Of a stretch of 64,000 nt of DNA, positions 9,070 through 17,929 are shown piece by piece. The notes beneath the pieces are model-generated. The model was not told where the DNA came from. It ran no database searches and was given only the letters and a program-made list of their open reading frames with translations. Location: contig JAPFFF010000041.1 of assembly GCA_039105265.1 (NCBI GenBank), positions 1,302,001 through 1,366,000 on the forward strand, read 5' to 3'. The stretch is from Tritrichomonas musculus (taxonomy: Eukaryota > Parabasalia > Tritrichomonadida > Tritrichomonadidae). The stretch's first letter is position 1. Every line of letters begins with the position of its first letter. A program made the position numbers and the translations under genes.

Positions 9070-9504
9070 TTAATATATGTTATTTTGGGTAAAGATATGT
9101 TGGGTAGGTCCATATCGAATATCTTGTTTATTATATTCTCTTGCTCTACCTTGCATTGGTGGTTTCTCAGGCTTCTTAAGATATTTTGGTAAGAGAGGTA
9201 CTGGTCTATCTTTTTCACCTATATGTCGATAAAAACCACCATCTGTAATACTAACAGGAGGTTCACGAACAGGTTTGGTTATATGTTCTCGAGTATCTGG
9301 AAATCTAACAGGGTCCTCATGTTCAATAATCTGGGTAGGTGGTCGATTAATATATGGGTTGAAAGTTACAGAATAAGTATTAGTATTACTGAACACACCA
9401 AAATGTTGAAACTCTATGTCCTTATTTTTCATGGTAGCTTCATTATACATCATACCTTCTCTTCCAACAATCTCAGCATGTGGGCTTCTATAATCATTCG
9501 ACAT
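9070..9504 (-). CDS. Polinton proline-rich protein next to the capsid region
   Basis: A 144-residue protein rich in Pro, Arg and Tyr (NRPPTQIIEHEDPVRFPD, KKPEKPPMQGRAREY). It appears largely disordered, with no membrane segment. It lies 27 bp downstream of the major capsid region in the same orientation. Such a protein might cement or link capsomers, but no homologue is recognised. Confidence 0.55.
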   Translation of the reverse strand: MSNDYRSPHAEIVGREGMMYNEATMKNKDIEFQHFGVFSNTNTYSVTFNPYINRPPTQIIEHEDPVRFPDTREHITKPVREPPVSITDGGFYRHIGEKDRPVPLLPKYLKKPEKPPMQGRAREYNKQDIRYGPTQHIFTQNNIY

Positions 9505-9531
9505 TTTCTATAAAATAAAATATACATCTTT

Positions 9532-11215
9532 TTACTCAGGGGTTGTTAAATCATAAGGACCAATACGTACTGATGGTGGCATACCATTAGGTCTAATTAA
9601 GATACTAATTGATATATCTGTTAATAAGCATAATAATGGAGGTGTATCTACTTCCTGTCTAAATGGATTATCTGCCTTTTGACTACATATCAATTCGAAG
9701 TTAATAGGTGCAAGACTTGAAAGACCTTGTTGATATGTTCCATCTGTTTCAGTAGGAAGACCTATGAAGAATGAGGACCTATCATTTGGATAATAGCCTG
9801 TTGTGTTTTCATTATATTGATACTCATTCGCTAAACTTGCAATAACCTCTTTATTAAATCCATTTTGCTCTCCATTCATGTTCATTGCATTCTGGCAATA
9901 TTCGAGGAACTCTGGATACTTACCATTCGTACCAAATGCTTTAGCAGGAATATTATTGTAATTACCACAATTCATATGAAATGCTTCAAACATAGGATTC
10001 TTGAAGTATGTCTTATGCGTATGCTTGAGTGGGAATAAACAAAACATACTATCTACAAAATTAGGTGTAATAGTAATAGTTGCTTTATCTTGTTCATTAT
10101 TAAGAGGTCTTGTACAAGTGTAAAATGACATTATCTGTGTTGGGAATGTAAGTGGATGTTGTGGGTTAGCATATCTTTGAACAAGTGCTGTATATACAGA
10201 TTCATGAATACCAAAACAAGGTATAATACTCGCACATTCTTCAATGGAATAATCAACAACACTCCAAGTTCTCCAATCACTGTAAATAGTTCGGTCAACT
10301 CTTTCCTTAGTCTTGTTAGCTCCTGTCAATTTCATATGCTCCTCCATGATTTTCACCAACAGGTGGAAGATTCTTGGGGTCATTAATCTTATCCATTGCT
10401 ATTTTTTCGGTACTTGTCCACATCCATATTGGTTCTCCAATAGGTCGAAATTCATTGGTAATTTCATCAACATTGAAGTCTTTCATTATATGTGGATTAG
10501 CAACCAAGCTCTTTTCAAAACCAACTGGACAATATACCATACCAGCTGTTGAAAAGTATAGACGTAATTCGATTTTACCTGCAAATGCTGGCAAGTACTT
10601 GATATTAGATAAAGGTAGGAATCGTCGCAAATCAATCTTTAATCTAATTGTTTCAGTGACAGAAGTCACATCTTTGTTAAGATTTGCAACAAAACCACAT
10701 CTCCTTCCATGAGTATCATTCCAAATATCCTTATGTCTTGCTTTACTATATATATCAGCTCTTTTAGTAACTTCATTTGCACAACATGCAGTTAAAAAGG
10801 ATTCTTCACATCCAAAGTTCTGGGTATAAAGCGTCATACCATTAGCTACAATTTCATACTTCTCAACAGCATCTCGAGCATCCTTAAAGCCAAACCATAC
10901 CTTACCAAAATTATAACCACTGACATTTTCTAAATCACTTAGAATTGGCTTGTCTATTTTTATCATCACTCTCATATCTGCTCGAATAAATCCATTATAT
11001 ATATCAGCAGTATTATGAGTATTAGGAGAGATAATACATGTTGTATAGGAACCACTCTTAATTGGTGGTGATGGTGAATACGAAGTTTGTGGATTTAATG
11101 AGTATGCCTTATTAGTATCACTAAGTGCTATGCAATTATCGACAACATCAAAGTAAGATGCAATCTGAGTACAAACCTCTGCTGAGGTTTTCATATAGGA
11201 TTCCTTGTTAAGCAT
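9532..11215 (-). CDS. Major capsid protein region (double jelly-roll, Polinton), interrupted
   Basis: About 1.7 kb of coding sequence in the position and of the size expected for the double jelly-roll major capsid protein of Polintons. The upstream half has strand-rich segments such as RFLPLSNIKYLPAFAGKIEL; the downstream half ends in a final-strand-like ISILIRPN. The region does not read as one open frame here, and I count about one break. The capsid assignment rests on length, beta-rich pattern and position between the candidate minor virion proteins and the packaging ATPase; a structure-based search would be needed to prove it. Confidence 0.6.
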
Positions 11216-11232
11216 TTTAGATAGAAAAAAAT

Positions 11233-11784
11233 TTACATCATATCTTCAAAGATGCGATTTCTCCTACCAATAGGTCTCATAGGTATATATTGAGGTTGTT
11301 GTTCTTCTTCATATTGTTGTGGCGGTTCTTCAGGAACATACTGTTGTCTTGGTTTACTCATCCTTTTATCAACAACCTCCTTTATCATACGTCTCTGTTC
11401 TTTCTTCTCTCGACTTATCTTCATTTCTTCACCTAGTGATTTTAGCTGTTTTAGTATTTCCTCATTCACAGTAGGGTCATAAACTTGGCTTTGTTGAGTT
11501 TTTCGAGGTTTTGGAGGTTTTCGTGCAGCTTTCGAACTTATTGGCTTTCTTGGCTTTTCTTCAAGTTCCTCATGTTCTTCACTGTCTGAGTTTTCTTGAG
11601 TTTCTTCGTTATTTTCACTTTCTGAGTTTTCTTGATATTCTCGAGTTATTGGAGTTTTTCGCTGTTTTACAATATACTTGTCTTTGGTTTTTGTAGGTAA
11701 AACTTCCCAATCTGGGTCATCCCTTCCATTCAACCATTTATGAATAACTGCAAGTCTCTTAGAACCTGTTAGATGTTTTGACAT
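11233..11784 (-). CDS. Charged disordered Polinton protein
   Basis: A 183-residue protein. A short folded-looking N-terminus (KHLTGSKRLAVIHKWLNGRD) is followed by an acidic Glu/Asn/Ser tract (residues about 52-75), a basic Lys/Arg/Pro tract (about 77-95), a helix (EEILKQLKSLGEEMKISREK), and a Gln/Pro-rich tail ending RRNRIFEDMM. No enzyme motif is seen. It is placed between the capsid region and a candidate membrane-active protein, with gaps of 17 and 47 bp. It resembles DNA-condensing or scaffold proteins in composition only. Confidence 0.55.
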   Translation of the reverse strand: MSKHLTGSKRLAVIHKWLNGRDDPDWEVLPTKTKDKYIVKQRKTPITREYQENSESENNEETQENSDSEEHEELEEKPRKPISSKAARKPPKPRKTQQSQVYDPTVNEEILKQLKSLGEEMKISREKKEQRRMIKEVVDKRMSKPRQQYVPEEPPQQYEEEQQPQYIPMRPIGRRNRIFEDMM

Positions 11785-11831
11785 TTAAAATAAACAAAAA
11801 AGTCCAAAAATTTAGTTTTTTTGAGTTTTCA

Positions 11832-12287
11832 TTAGATGTAGGTTCTCGCCCGATTGTTAGTAGTAAAGTCACTCTCTTGTAATGATCTAGACGAAAATGC
11901 TGGCTTTTCAAGAGGTGCTCCAACTGATTCACCTTTTGCAGATTTATTAATTGATGATAAGGCAGTTTTCACTTTTCCATCTGGGACATATTTTAATGCT
12001 GTGTCAGCTATGTTTGCTAATTTATTTCTTGTACTATCGCTCAAGTAGCTTTCACCAAGACCTCTCGCAACTGAACCAATAACACCAGCATGCTTGGTTA
12101 ATCCACCTGCTGAAGCATCCAATATTTTACTTGCAAGACCTCCAGTAAAACTATCTGCAGCTCCCATTAATAATTTACCACCTAAACCTACTCCTCCTTT
12201 TATTATCGTTTGCCATGGAGAAAATTCTTTTTGTTTAGCATAATTTGGCTTCCAATAATCTTCTTCTGAATGAAGTTTAATTCCCAT
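11832..12287 (-). CDS. Glycine/alanine-rich amphipathic protein; possible protein VI-like virion component
   Basis: A 151-residue protein. After a polar N-terminus comes a run of Gly/Ala/Leu-rich amphipathic segments (GGVGLGGKLLMGAADS, GGLASKILDASAGGLTKHAG). This is the composition seen in adenovirus protein VI and in analogous membrane-perturbing proteins of Polinton-like elements. There is no classical signal peptide. It directly follows (17 bp) the packaging ATPase gene in transcription order. The protein VI comparison is an inference from composition and context, not from alignment. Confidence 0.5.
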   Translation of the reverse strand: MGIKLHSEEDYWKPNYAKQKEFSPWQTIIKGGVGLGGKLLMGAADSFTGGLASKILDASAGGLTKHAGVIGSVARGLGESYLSDSTRNKLANIADTALKYVPDGKVKTALSSINKSAKGESVGAPLEKPAFSSRSLQESDFTTNNRARTYI

Positions 12288-12304
12288 TTTTAAAAAATAA
12301 AAAA

Positions 12305-13171
12305 TTATTCGAAATAGTACTTATTAGCAGAAATATTCATTACGAATTTTTCATGTGGTTCTTTATGTTGTAGGTACTCAGCTACTGTCTGTTTAGTATT
12401 TAATGAGTTATTTGTTTGTTGCAACAAGCTCGTAAAATCTTCCTCACTATATCCTGTATAACATATTATATCTGTTGCTAACCTTTTAGCATTCATATGA
12501 ACAAATCGAATAGTTTGGATAGCCATGATACATGTTAAATTATAGTGTCTTGTCTTGGTTAACAACTTGATAAATTCACTATTACCATTCTTTAATAAAT
12601 CACTACCTGCACAATCATCTAGTATCAATAATGTGTTATATGGATATGATGATGTTTCATACTTGACTAACTTATTGGCTATATATATTATTTTATCATT
12701 GAGCTCATTTAAATGATGCTTCTCAATGAGCCTCCTCATTTCGTCATTGGTCTCTTTCATTCGAGATAATACATATTTGACAATGGCATAATACTTTATC
12801 TTTCTTCGAAGATGTCTTTTAAGATAACTCATTAATTCTCTTTCCTTTACATAATCGATTCTTGATCGTATCTGTTTATTAAGTGTTTCAGCTGTTTTAT
12901 CCATTTTACCAGAGCTTGAGCAAAATATTATCTTTTGGTAGTATGGATGTTTAAACAACCTCTCTGTTATCATAATATGTCTCCATATCCAAAAACTTTT
13001 ACCAGCACCTGGTTTACCAATTAAAAAGTATATACCATTTGTGCTAAAAGGATAATCAGGTGATAATGGTTTAATCAAAGCACCATCTATCTCTTTCATG
13101 TTCTTCTGTAAGGTCTCTTTAATCAATGTTTCTACTTTATTTATGAGTTCTGCATTTGGGGGTTCATCCAT
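12305..13171 (-). CDS. FtsK/HerA-type genome-packaging ATPase (Polinton)
   Basis: A 288-residue P-loop ATPase. Walker A is GKPGAGKS at about residues 52-59 and Walker B is LLILDDCAG with the acidic pair near residues 185-186. This matches the A32-like packaging ATPases of Polintons and large DNA viruses, and the protein has the family's usual length. A helical insertion lies between the two motifs (about 105-170). It would pump the element's DNA into a capsid using ATP. It is spaced 10 bp from the integrase gene and 17 bp from the next gene. Confidence 0.93.
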   Translation of the reverse strand: MDEPPNAELINKVETLIKETLQKNMKEIDGALIKPLSPDYPFSTNGIYFLIGKPGAGKSFWIWRHIMITERLFKHPYYQKIIFCSSSGKMDKTAETLNKQIRSRIDYVKERELMSYLKRHLRRKIKYYAIVKYVLSRMKETNDEMRRLIEKHHLNELNDKIIYIANKLVKYETSSYPYNTLLILDDCAGSDLLKNGNSEFIKLLTKTRHYNLTCIMAIQTIRFVHMNAKRLATDIICYTGYSEEDFTSLLQQTNNSLNTKQTVAEYLQHKEPHEKFVMNISANKYYFE

Positions 13172-13181
13172 TTACAAATTT

Positions 13182-14336
13182 TTAAATGTATTTCATAATT
13201 TTATCTGGTATTGGTTTGCCCTCAACCTTTTGACCTGCTTTAATTTGTCGTTCATAATTTTTCTTTTGTTCCAACCAATATTGTCTTTCTGCTGTACCAA
13301 GTACTAATGGATTACCTCTCCTTACATCTCTAATAGTTTGTCTAGCAAAGGCATCATCACCTTCGACTCCTTCCCATTTTAAATCATACTTACCAGTATC
13401 TTCATCAAAGTTATATATTTTTTCAATAATACCTTCTTTACCTTCATTTAGTCTTTCAGCTACTTTAATCCTTTTGTCTCTTGTCCTTAACAACCTATAT
13501 CCAGGGAATGAACTAGTTGAACCATCTTTGGACTTGACCACAAACTGGTTACCTTTTTGCGAGTCAACTATATAAGACTCATTAGACAAATTACTTCTTC
13601 TTTTACCAAATGGTTCTTTTTCGAGTACTAACCTGACCTTCTCACCTGGATTAAAATGATATGGATTAATGCGTGCATTCTTTTGTATGTACTTTATTTC
13701 ATCCTCTGGAGTAATATCATTAGGTGCTTTATTATCTAGAGACCTATGAGGAGAGTTGTTATATATGTTAACCAAATCATGCATCTCCTTTGGTTGAATA
13801 AACCTATTTTCACCAATAGCATCTCTTATAGTTCTCATAAACCTATTAATAATGCCAAGTACATTATGGTTATTCTCAGTTGTTGTTCGATATTTTATGT
13901 TCTTCTCTCTCATGAAGTCTAAGACTGTTGATGATAAATATGCTGCATCCTCATCACTTGTTATCGAATATACATGAGGTACATCATTAACAAATTTATG
14001 AAGTGCTGTTAATACTTCTCTTGCTCCTTTACCATTCATAGGATATGCATATGCTTTTCTGGTGTTGATATTAATGAACATTAGATAATTCAACCCACCT
14101 GCCTCTTTATTATTAATGAAGGTATCCATTTGATAACCATGAGGATGTTTGGATACAATAGGAATAAATTGTGCTTTAGGTACTCTCTTATCATGTACTA
14201 CTTTTTCATCAAAGTATTTCTTTGCTTCGTCTTCATTTAGATTCTCTTGTTTTGCCATGCTAAGGTATTTGTCCAAGGTCTTCCATTTAGCTTTGTTGTA
14301 TAATTTTTCATATGGGCTTGGTTCTTCTTTACTCAT
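13182..14336 (-). CDS. Retrovirus-like integrase (Polinton), with chromo-like tail
   Basis: A 384-residue protein. An RNase H-like integrase core spans about residues 60-225, with segments such as YLMFININTRKAYAYP, SITSDEDAAYLSS and the helix NRFMRTIRDAIG followed by NNSPHRSLDNKAP. The C-terminal part has an SH3-like segment (NPGEKVRLVLEKEPFGKRR) and then a chromodomain-like stretch (IIEKIYNFDEDTGKYDLKWE). This domain order is that of Polinton c-integrases, which join the element ends to host DNA. The gene lies between the ATPase gene (10 bp) and the next upstream gene (6 bp). Confidence 0.93.
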   Translation of the reverse strand: MSKEEPSPYEKLYNKAKWKTLDKYLSMAKQENLNEDEAKKYFDEKVVHDKRVPKAQFIPIVSKHPHGYQMDTFINNKEAGGLNYLMFININTRKAYAYPMNGKGAREVLTALHKFVNDVPHVYSITSDEDAAYLSSTVLDFMREKNIKYRTTTENNHNVLGIINRFMRTIRDAIGENRFIQPKEMHDLVNIYNNSPHRSLDNKAPNDITPEDEIKYIQKNARINPYHFNPGEKVRLVLEKEPFGKRRSNLSNESYIVDSQKGNQFVVKSKDGSTSSFPGYRLLRTRDKRIKVAERLNEGKEGIIEKIYNFDEDTGKYDLKWEGVEGDDAFARQTIRDVRRGNPLVLGTAERQYWLEQKKNYERQIKAGQKVEGKPIPDKIMKYI

Positions 14337-14342
14337 TTATTT

Positions 14343-15344
14343 TTAAATAAACATCTTATCGTATTGAAGGAATTGCATTTCGATTACAAATGAATCATTT
14401 GGAGGTAGTTTTGTTGGACAATTATAATGTGCATCACTATAGAAGTCTATCCAAAACCTTTGGTCCATTGAGTTTAACTTGAAGTACTTAATAGGACTAT
14501 ATTCAACATCACTATCTCCAATATAGTTATGCAATGCTTGTTCACCTATCGATGAATATATTTTGCATGATTGTCTGTCCCATATATTATCAAATATCAA
14601 TTCCTTGTGCCATGTTTGATATTTTTCTGGTTTATTTTGAAATATGCCATTACCTATATTAAACACATCTGCAAAGTCATCATTCCAGGATTTAAGTTGG
14701 AAAAAGTTCATATATGGTGCAGTATACTCCCAATCTCGTTCATTCTTACTATTGTTATAGTAGTATTTATGGTTCCCTGCTTTATTTCTTTCTGTATAAA
14801 TGATTTCATGAAAACCATTTTTATCATAGTATCCATCGGTTTGTATATCTCTATCCTGTATATCATCATCATTTTGAACAAATTTGTCTAATTTAGAAGT
14901 TCTAATGTATGACTTGAATGCACGATTAACTGCATCAAAAAATCCACGTAAATCTCCATCGACTGACACCCAATCAATGACTTTGAAGCACCCATATTCA
15001 TGATTTGAACCAGTTATATAGTCTTCTTTTAGTGTTCCATCATTCCATGTTCCACCACAAACAAACTCATATGTTTTCTTATGTATCTTATATATTTCAA
15101 TCTCTACTTCCATTTTGCGTCTTCTCTTAATGATATGTGCTGAACGAACGCCAACAATAGATTCCCCTTTGTTTGCAGTTGACCATTCTGGTGGGAAATT
15201 AAACCAATACCTATTAAACTTAGCTTTATCATGTTGAGCATCCTCAAGGAAGTAGGCTGTTTCGATTGGAAGAGGTGTATTACCATCATTAACTATATTA
15301 TCTCGATTAGGATATAAAGTGTTAACACTTGGTGGTAATTCCAT
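14343..15344 (-). CDS. Polinton protein of unknown function, possible minor structural protein, with an LC8-like motif
   Basis: A 333-residue protein starting MELPPSVNTLYPNRDNI. It is rich in aromatic residues and beta-type segments, and its end (DSFVIEMQFLQYDK) looks like the closing strand of a jelly-roll. DRDIQTDG at about residues 164-171 is a weaker version of the G-x-Q-T-D motif seen in three other proteins of the element. It is spaced 6 bp from the integrase gene and 24 bp from the protease gene. No family is recognised with certainty. Confidence 0.55.
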   Translation of the reverse strand: MELPPSVNTLYPNRDNIVNDGNTPLPIETAYFLEDAQHDKAKFNRYWFNFPPEWSTANKGESIVGVRSAHIIKRRRKMEVEIEIYKIHKKTYEFVCGGTWNDGTLKEDYITGSNHEYGCFKVIDWVSVDGDLRGFFDAVNRAFKSYIRTSKLDKFVQNDDDIQDRDIQTDGYYDKNGFHEIIYTERNKAGNHKYYYNNSKNERDWEYTAPYMNFFQLKSWNDDFADVFNIGNGIFQNKPEKYQTWHKELIFDNIWDRQSCKIYSSIGEQALHNYIGDSDVEYSPIKYFKLNSMDQRFWIDFYSDAHYNCPTKLPPNDSFVIEMQFLQYDKMFI

Positions 15345-15368
15345 TTCGAGTTGAATAAAAAGTCTTTA

Positions 15369-16940
15369 TTAATATACAACACCTGTTTCTAATTCATTGT
15401 TTTGAAGTTCTCGAAGTATTCTCTTTCTAATATCTGGTATATTGCGTTGTTTAAACTTACCATTTCCTTCATGCAAAAAGGTACGACAAGATTCCATTAG
15501 AAACACTCCACAATCCTTGTTATTCCTTTGACTAGGTACATCATAATATTTTGCTTTTAACTTACCTGTTCCTGAAATATTGATCCACTTATTAAGTGTC
15601 TTTACCTCTGGTGCCATTGACTTATTCTCAGAGTCATAGCATTCGATTATTTTCTTTGGATATCGAACAATACATAAAACCCAATGTTCTCCATCTGAGC
15701 AAATGGGGACAAATACTTTATCGAAATGTGTAAATGACTGTTTACCTGAGATAGGACTTTTCATCAGTTCATGTATTTTTTCCATATCATTAGTCTCATA
15801 TGCTATAGAAAGGAAGGTATAAAATGCAGTAGGTAAAACCAATATTTTCTTTTTATCAAACTCTGCCTCATTTTGACCAGGTTGTTTATTCAATCTCTTT
15901 CCTTTGTTATATAGAAGTTTCAAGTAGTCATCAATAACATCTTCTTCTATATTTTCATCATTGACTAAACTCCTCCAATCATGAATTTTATGACGTCTTT
16001 GGTCTACTGTATACTCTCCTGTCTTCTGTGGTGTCATACGGGGTTCTCTTGGAGGAGGACTAGTACCTCGAGAGGTATGTGATGATGGAAACTGTGGAGG
16101 TGGTGATGAAGGAGGAGGAGGTGGTGGAGGTGGAGGTGAACGAGAAGGAGGAGGAGGTGGAGGTGAAGGTGAACGAGGTCGTTTTGATTTTTTCTTATGT
16201 TGTTTTGATTTTTTCTTAGGTCTATCATCCTCGTCTAAATTTGTACTACTTTGAAGTAAAAGTTGAATTCTGTTTTGATTTTGATCCCTTGTTGGTGGCT
16301 CAACATTTGTGGGTCGGTTCCTACCGATTTTCCTAAGGTTAAGATGATAATCATTTCGATTTAAAGTTGGAGGTCTGGGTAATGGAGCCAATTCTGGTAT
16401 ATCATCTGTTTGAATACCTCTAGTTTTATATTCTTTCTTATCACTTTTCAATGTTCTTTCTTTCATCTGCTCTCTCAGTTCTTTAGCTGCTTGTTTTTCC
16501 TCCTCAGTCTTCATTCGAGATATCCTTATGTTGATAATATCATAATGTAATTTTATCTCTGTTAATATACCTTGATCTGATTCTTGGAGAGTATATTGAT
16601 ATGGCTTTAATACTGTTATATAATGCCCATGTTCATCTTTATCATCTTGATTTTTCTTAATCGCAAACACACAACCTGTAAATTTTGCTCTTGGTCTCTC
16701 TCTCTTGAGTCTATTAGCAAATTCAAGTACGTCTTTAAAAGCTATACTAGTATTTAAATATGTCTCATATAATTTTTGTAGATTTATTTGATTATTAGAG
16801 AACTTCCATATAGTTTGACCCAAACCTCTTGTTAATCTTGCAACATCTCTATCAACTAGTTTAGGTCGAAATTTAATAGTACCTTGTAGTAGTTGTATTT
16901 TATTGTTAGGTTTAGTTTGTGTACCTACATCACTTGTCAT
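15369..16940 (-). CDS. Adenovirus/Ulp1-type cysteine protease with long N-terminal extension (Polinton)
   Basis: A 523-residue protein. The C-terminal 150 residues hold the C48-type catalytic set in order: His in EHWVLCIV (about 419), Asp in ECYDSE (about 436), Gln in VPSQRNN (about 471) and Cys in DCGVF (about 477). The N-terminal 350 residues are atypical for the family. They contain a basic Lys/Arg tract, long polyproline (about 265-290) and two Q-T motifs, DVGTQTKP at residues 4-11 and RGIQTDD at about 174-180. The protease is expected to mature virion proteins. The gene is first in the packed minus-strand row. Confidence 0.9.
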   Translation of the reverse strand: MTSDVGTQTKPNNKIQLLQGTIKFRPKLVDRDVARLTRGLGQTIWKFSNNQINLQKLYETYLNTSIAFKDVLEFANRLKRERPRAKFTGCVFAIKKNQDDKDEHGHYITVLKPYQYTLQESDQGILTEIKLHYDIINIRISRMKTEEEKQAAKELREQMKERTLKSDKKEYKTRGIQTDDIPELAPLPRPPTLNRNDYHLNLRKIGRNRPTNVEPPTRDQNQNRIQLLLQSSTNLDEDDRPKKKSKQHKKKSKRPRSPSPPPPPPSRSPPPPPPPPPSSPPPQFPSSHTSRGTSPPPREPRMTPQKTGEYTVDQRRHKIHDWRSLVNDENIEEDVIDDYLKLLYNKGKRLNKQPGQNEAEFDKKKILVLPTAFYTFLSIAYETNDMEKIHELMKSPISGKQSFTHFDKVFVPICSDGEHWVLCIVRYPKKIIECYDSENKSMAPEVKTLNKWINISGTGKLKAKYYDVPSQRNNKDCGVFLMESCRTFLHEGNGKFKQRNIPDIRKRILRELQNNELETGVVY

Positions 16941-17008
16941 TTAAAAATCAAATAAAAGAAAGAAGAAGAAGATGTTGTTTATTTCATTTTTTTTTTATTT
17001 CTGTATAA

Positions 17009-17272
17009 ATGGCTTATTTCATGACCATAAAAGAGCGTATATATATCCTCTATAAAATAGTGTCTTACCTCTATGATTATAGATGTGAGACTAATGAGGG
17101 AGTATGTAATATTTTAATTAATAAGATAAAAGAGTTAGCTGCTGAGTATTTCGAACCTGAATTTCTTGGTGTAATGATGAAAGATGGTGATTTGGAATTT
17201 ATCGACCAAATAGAACATTTTGCCTTTGAGTTCTTAGAGTACCAAATATCTAATCTGCCCTCGCATTTATAA
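17009..17272 (+). CDS. Small Polinton protein of unknown function
   Basis: An 87-residue, helix-rich acidic protein (ERIYILYKIVSYLYDYRCE, ILINKIKELAAEYFE). No motif is recognised. TCATTTTTTTTTTATTTCTG begins about 25 nt upstream of the ATG and matches the element's initiator-like string. Its last 23 bp overlap the 3' end of the convergent HNH gene. Confidence 0.6.
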   Translation: MAYFMTIKERIYILYKIVSYLYDYRCETNEGVCNILINKIKELAAEYFEPEFLGVMMKDGDLEFIDQIEHFAFEFLEYQISNLPSHL

Positions 17273-17585
17273 TTTTGGGCATATCCCTGTTATAGTTACT
17301 ATCAGTTGGGGTTATCCATCTTAAGTTGCTTAGATGGTAGTCAGCCCTATTCCTATTGATATGGTCTACCTCTATTTTATGTTGTGGGTCATCATTAGGT
17401 ATGAACTGTCTTGCTATAAGTACATGTTTCAAGTAGTAGTTGCCATTTAGACATACTCGTATATACCCCTTTATATGTTTTGCATCTTTGCATATAAAAT
17501 GATTACTCTTACGTCTTATAGTAAAGGGGTACCTATTCAGTATCTCATAGTCGTTAGTAAAGCCTTTGAGTGGCACAAATGACAT
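17250..17585 (-). CDS. HNH endonuclease, NUMOD4/HNH_3 type, inside the Polinton
   Basis: A 111-residue protein. The N-terminus (DYEILNRYPFTIRRK) resembles a NUMOD4-type DNA-binding segment. It is followed by GYIRVCLNGNYYLKHVLIAR, QFIPNDDPQHK and the core VDHINRNRADYHLSNLRW, which is the His-Asn pattern of phage and mobile-intron HNH endonucleases. The length is typical. Such enzymes cut DNA and are often homing or helper nucleases. It sits near the element's right end and is convergent with the gene at 17009. It may be a passenger that uses the element or a nuclease recruited by it; the sequence does not decide. Confidence 0.85.
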   Translation of the reverse strand: MSFVPLKGFTNDYEILNRYPFTIRRKSNHFICKDAKHIKGYIRVCLNGNYYLKHVLIARQFIPNDDPQHKIEVDHINRNRADYHLSNLRWITPTDSNYNRDMPKIINARAD

Positions 17586-17610
17586 TTACTCACTTTTTAA
17601 ATGATTCATT

Positions 17611-17625
17611 TCATTTTTATTTTCG
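17611..17625 (+). promoter_or_regulatory. Initiator-like element of the gene at 17627
   Basis: TCATTTTTATTTTCG begins 16 nt upstream of the ATG. It is nearly identical to the string before the polymerase gene and to the one before 6339, and fits the trichomonad initiator rule. It argues for the shorter reading of this gene. Confidence 0.4.
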
Positions 17626-17626
17626 T

Positions 17627-17929
17627 ATGAACAAGTGGGGGAAAATCATTGTTGATAGAATTGATAATAATGAACCTCGTCATTATCCTCTTGATGACAA
17701 AGAAAGAAACATTACCAAGTTCCCAAAGAAAAAAAAGCGAGTGGGCTTGTATAAAAACTATAAGGAACATCAAGAAGAAGAAGAAGAAGAAATGTTTATA
17801 GTGACAGAGTGTCATTTTATTCCCTATGAATATAAAGAGATAGGTGTTCAAACTGAAGACCTTTGGGATGTAGGTGTTCAAACTAATGCTGAACTACCTC
17901 ATATAGAAGAACTACTTAGTAAAATCTAA
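17627..17929 (+). CDS. Small Polinton protein with two LC8-type motifs
   Basis: A 100-residue protein starting MNKWGKIIVDRIDN. It has a basic patch (KFPKKKKRVGLYKN), an acidic run (QEEEEEE), and near its end two tandem peptides, IGVQTED (about residues 72-78) and VGVQTNA (about 82-88), five residues apart. Paired Q-T sites of this spacing are typical of proteins that dock on the two grooves of an LC8 dimer. A longer frame starts at 17570, but it would overlap the HNH gene, and TCATTTTTATTTTCG lies 16 nt before the chosen ATG. It is the last gene before the element's right end. Confidence 0.65.
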   Translation: MNKWGKIIVDRIDNNEPRHYPLDDKERNITKFPKKKKRVGLYKNYKEHQEEEEEEMFIVTECHFIPYEYKEIGVQTEDLWDVGVQTNAELPHIEELLSKI

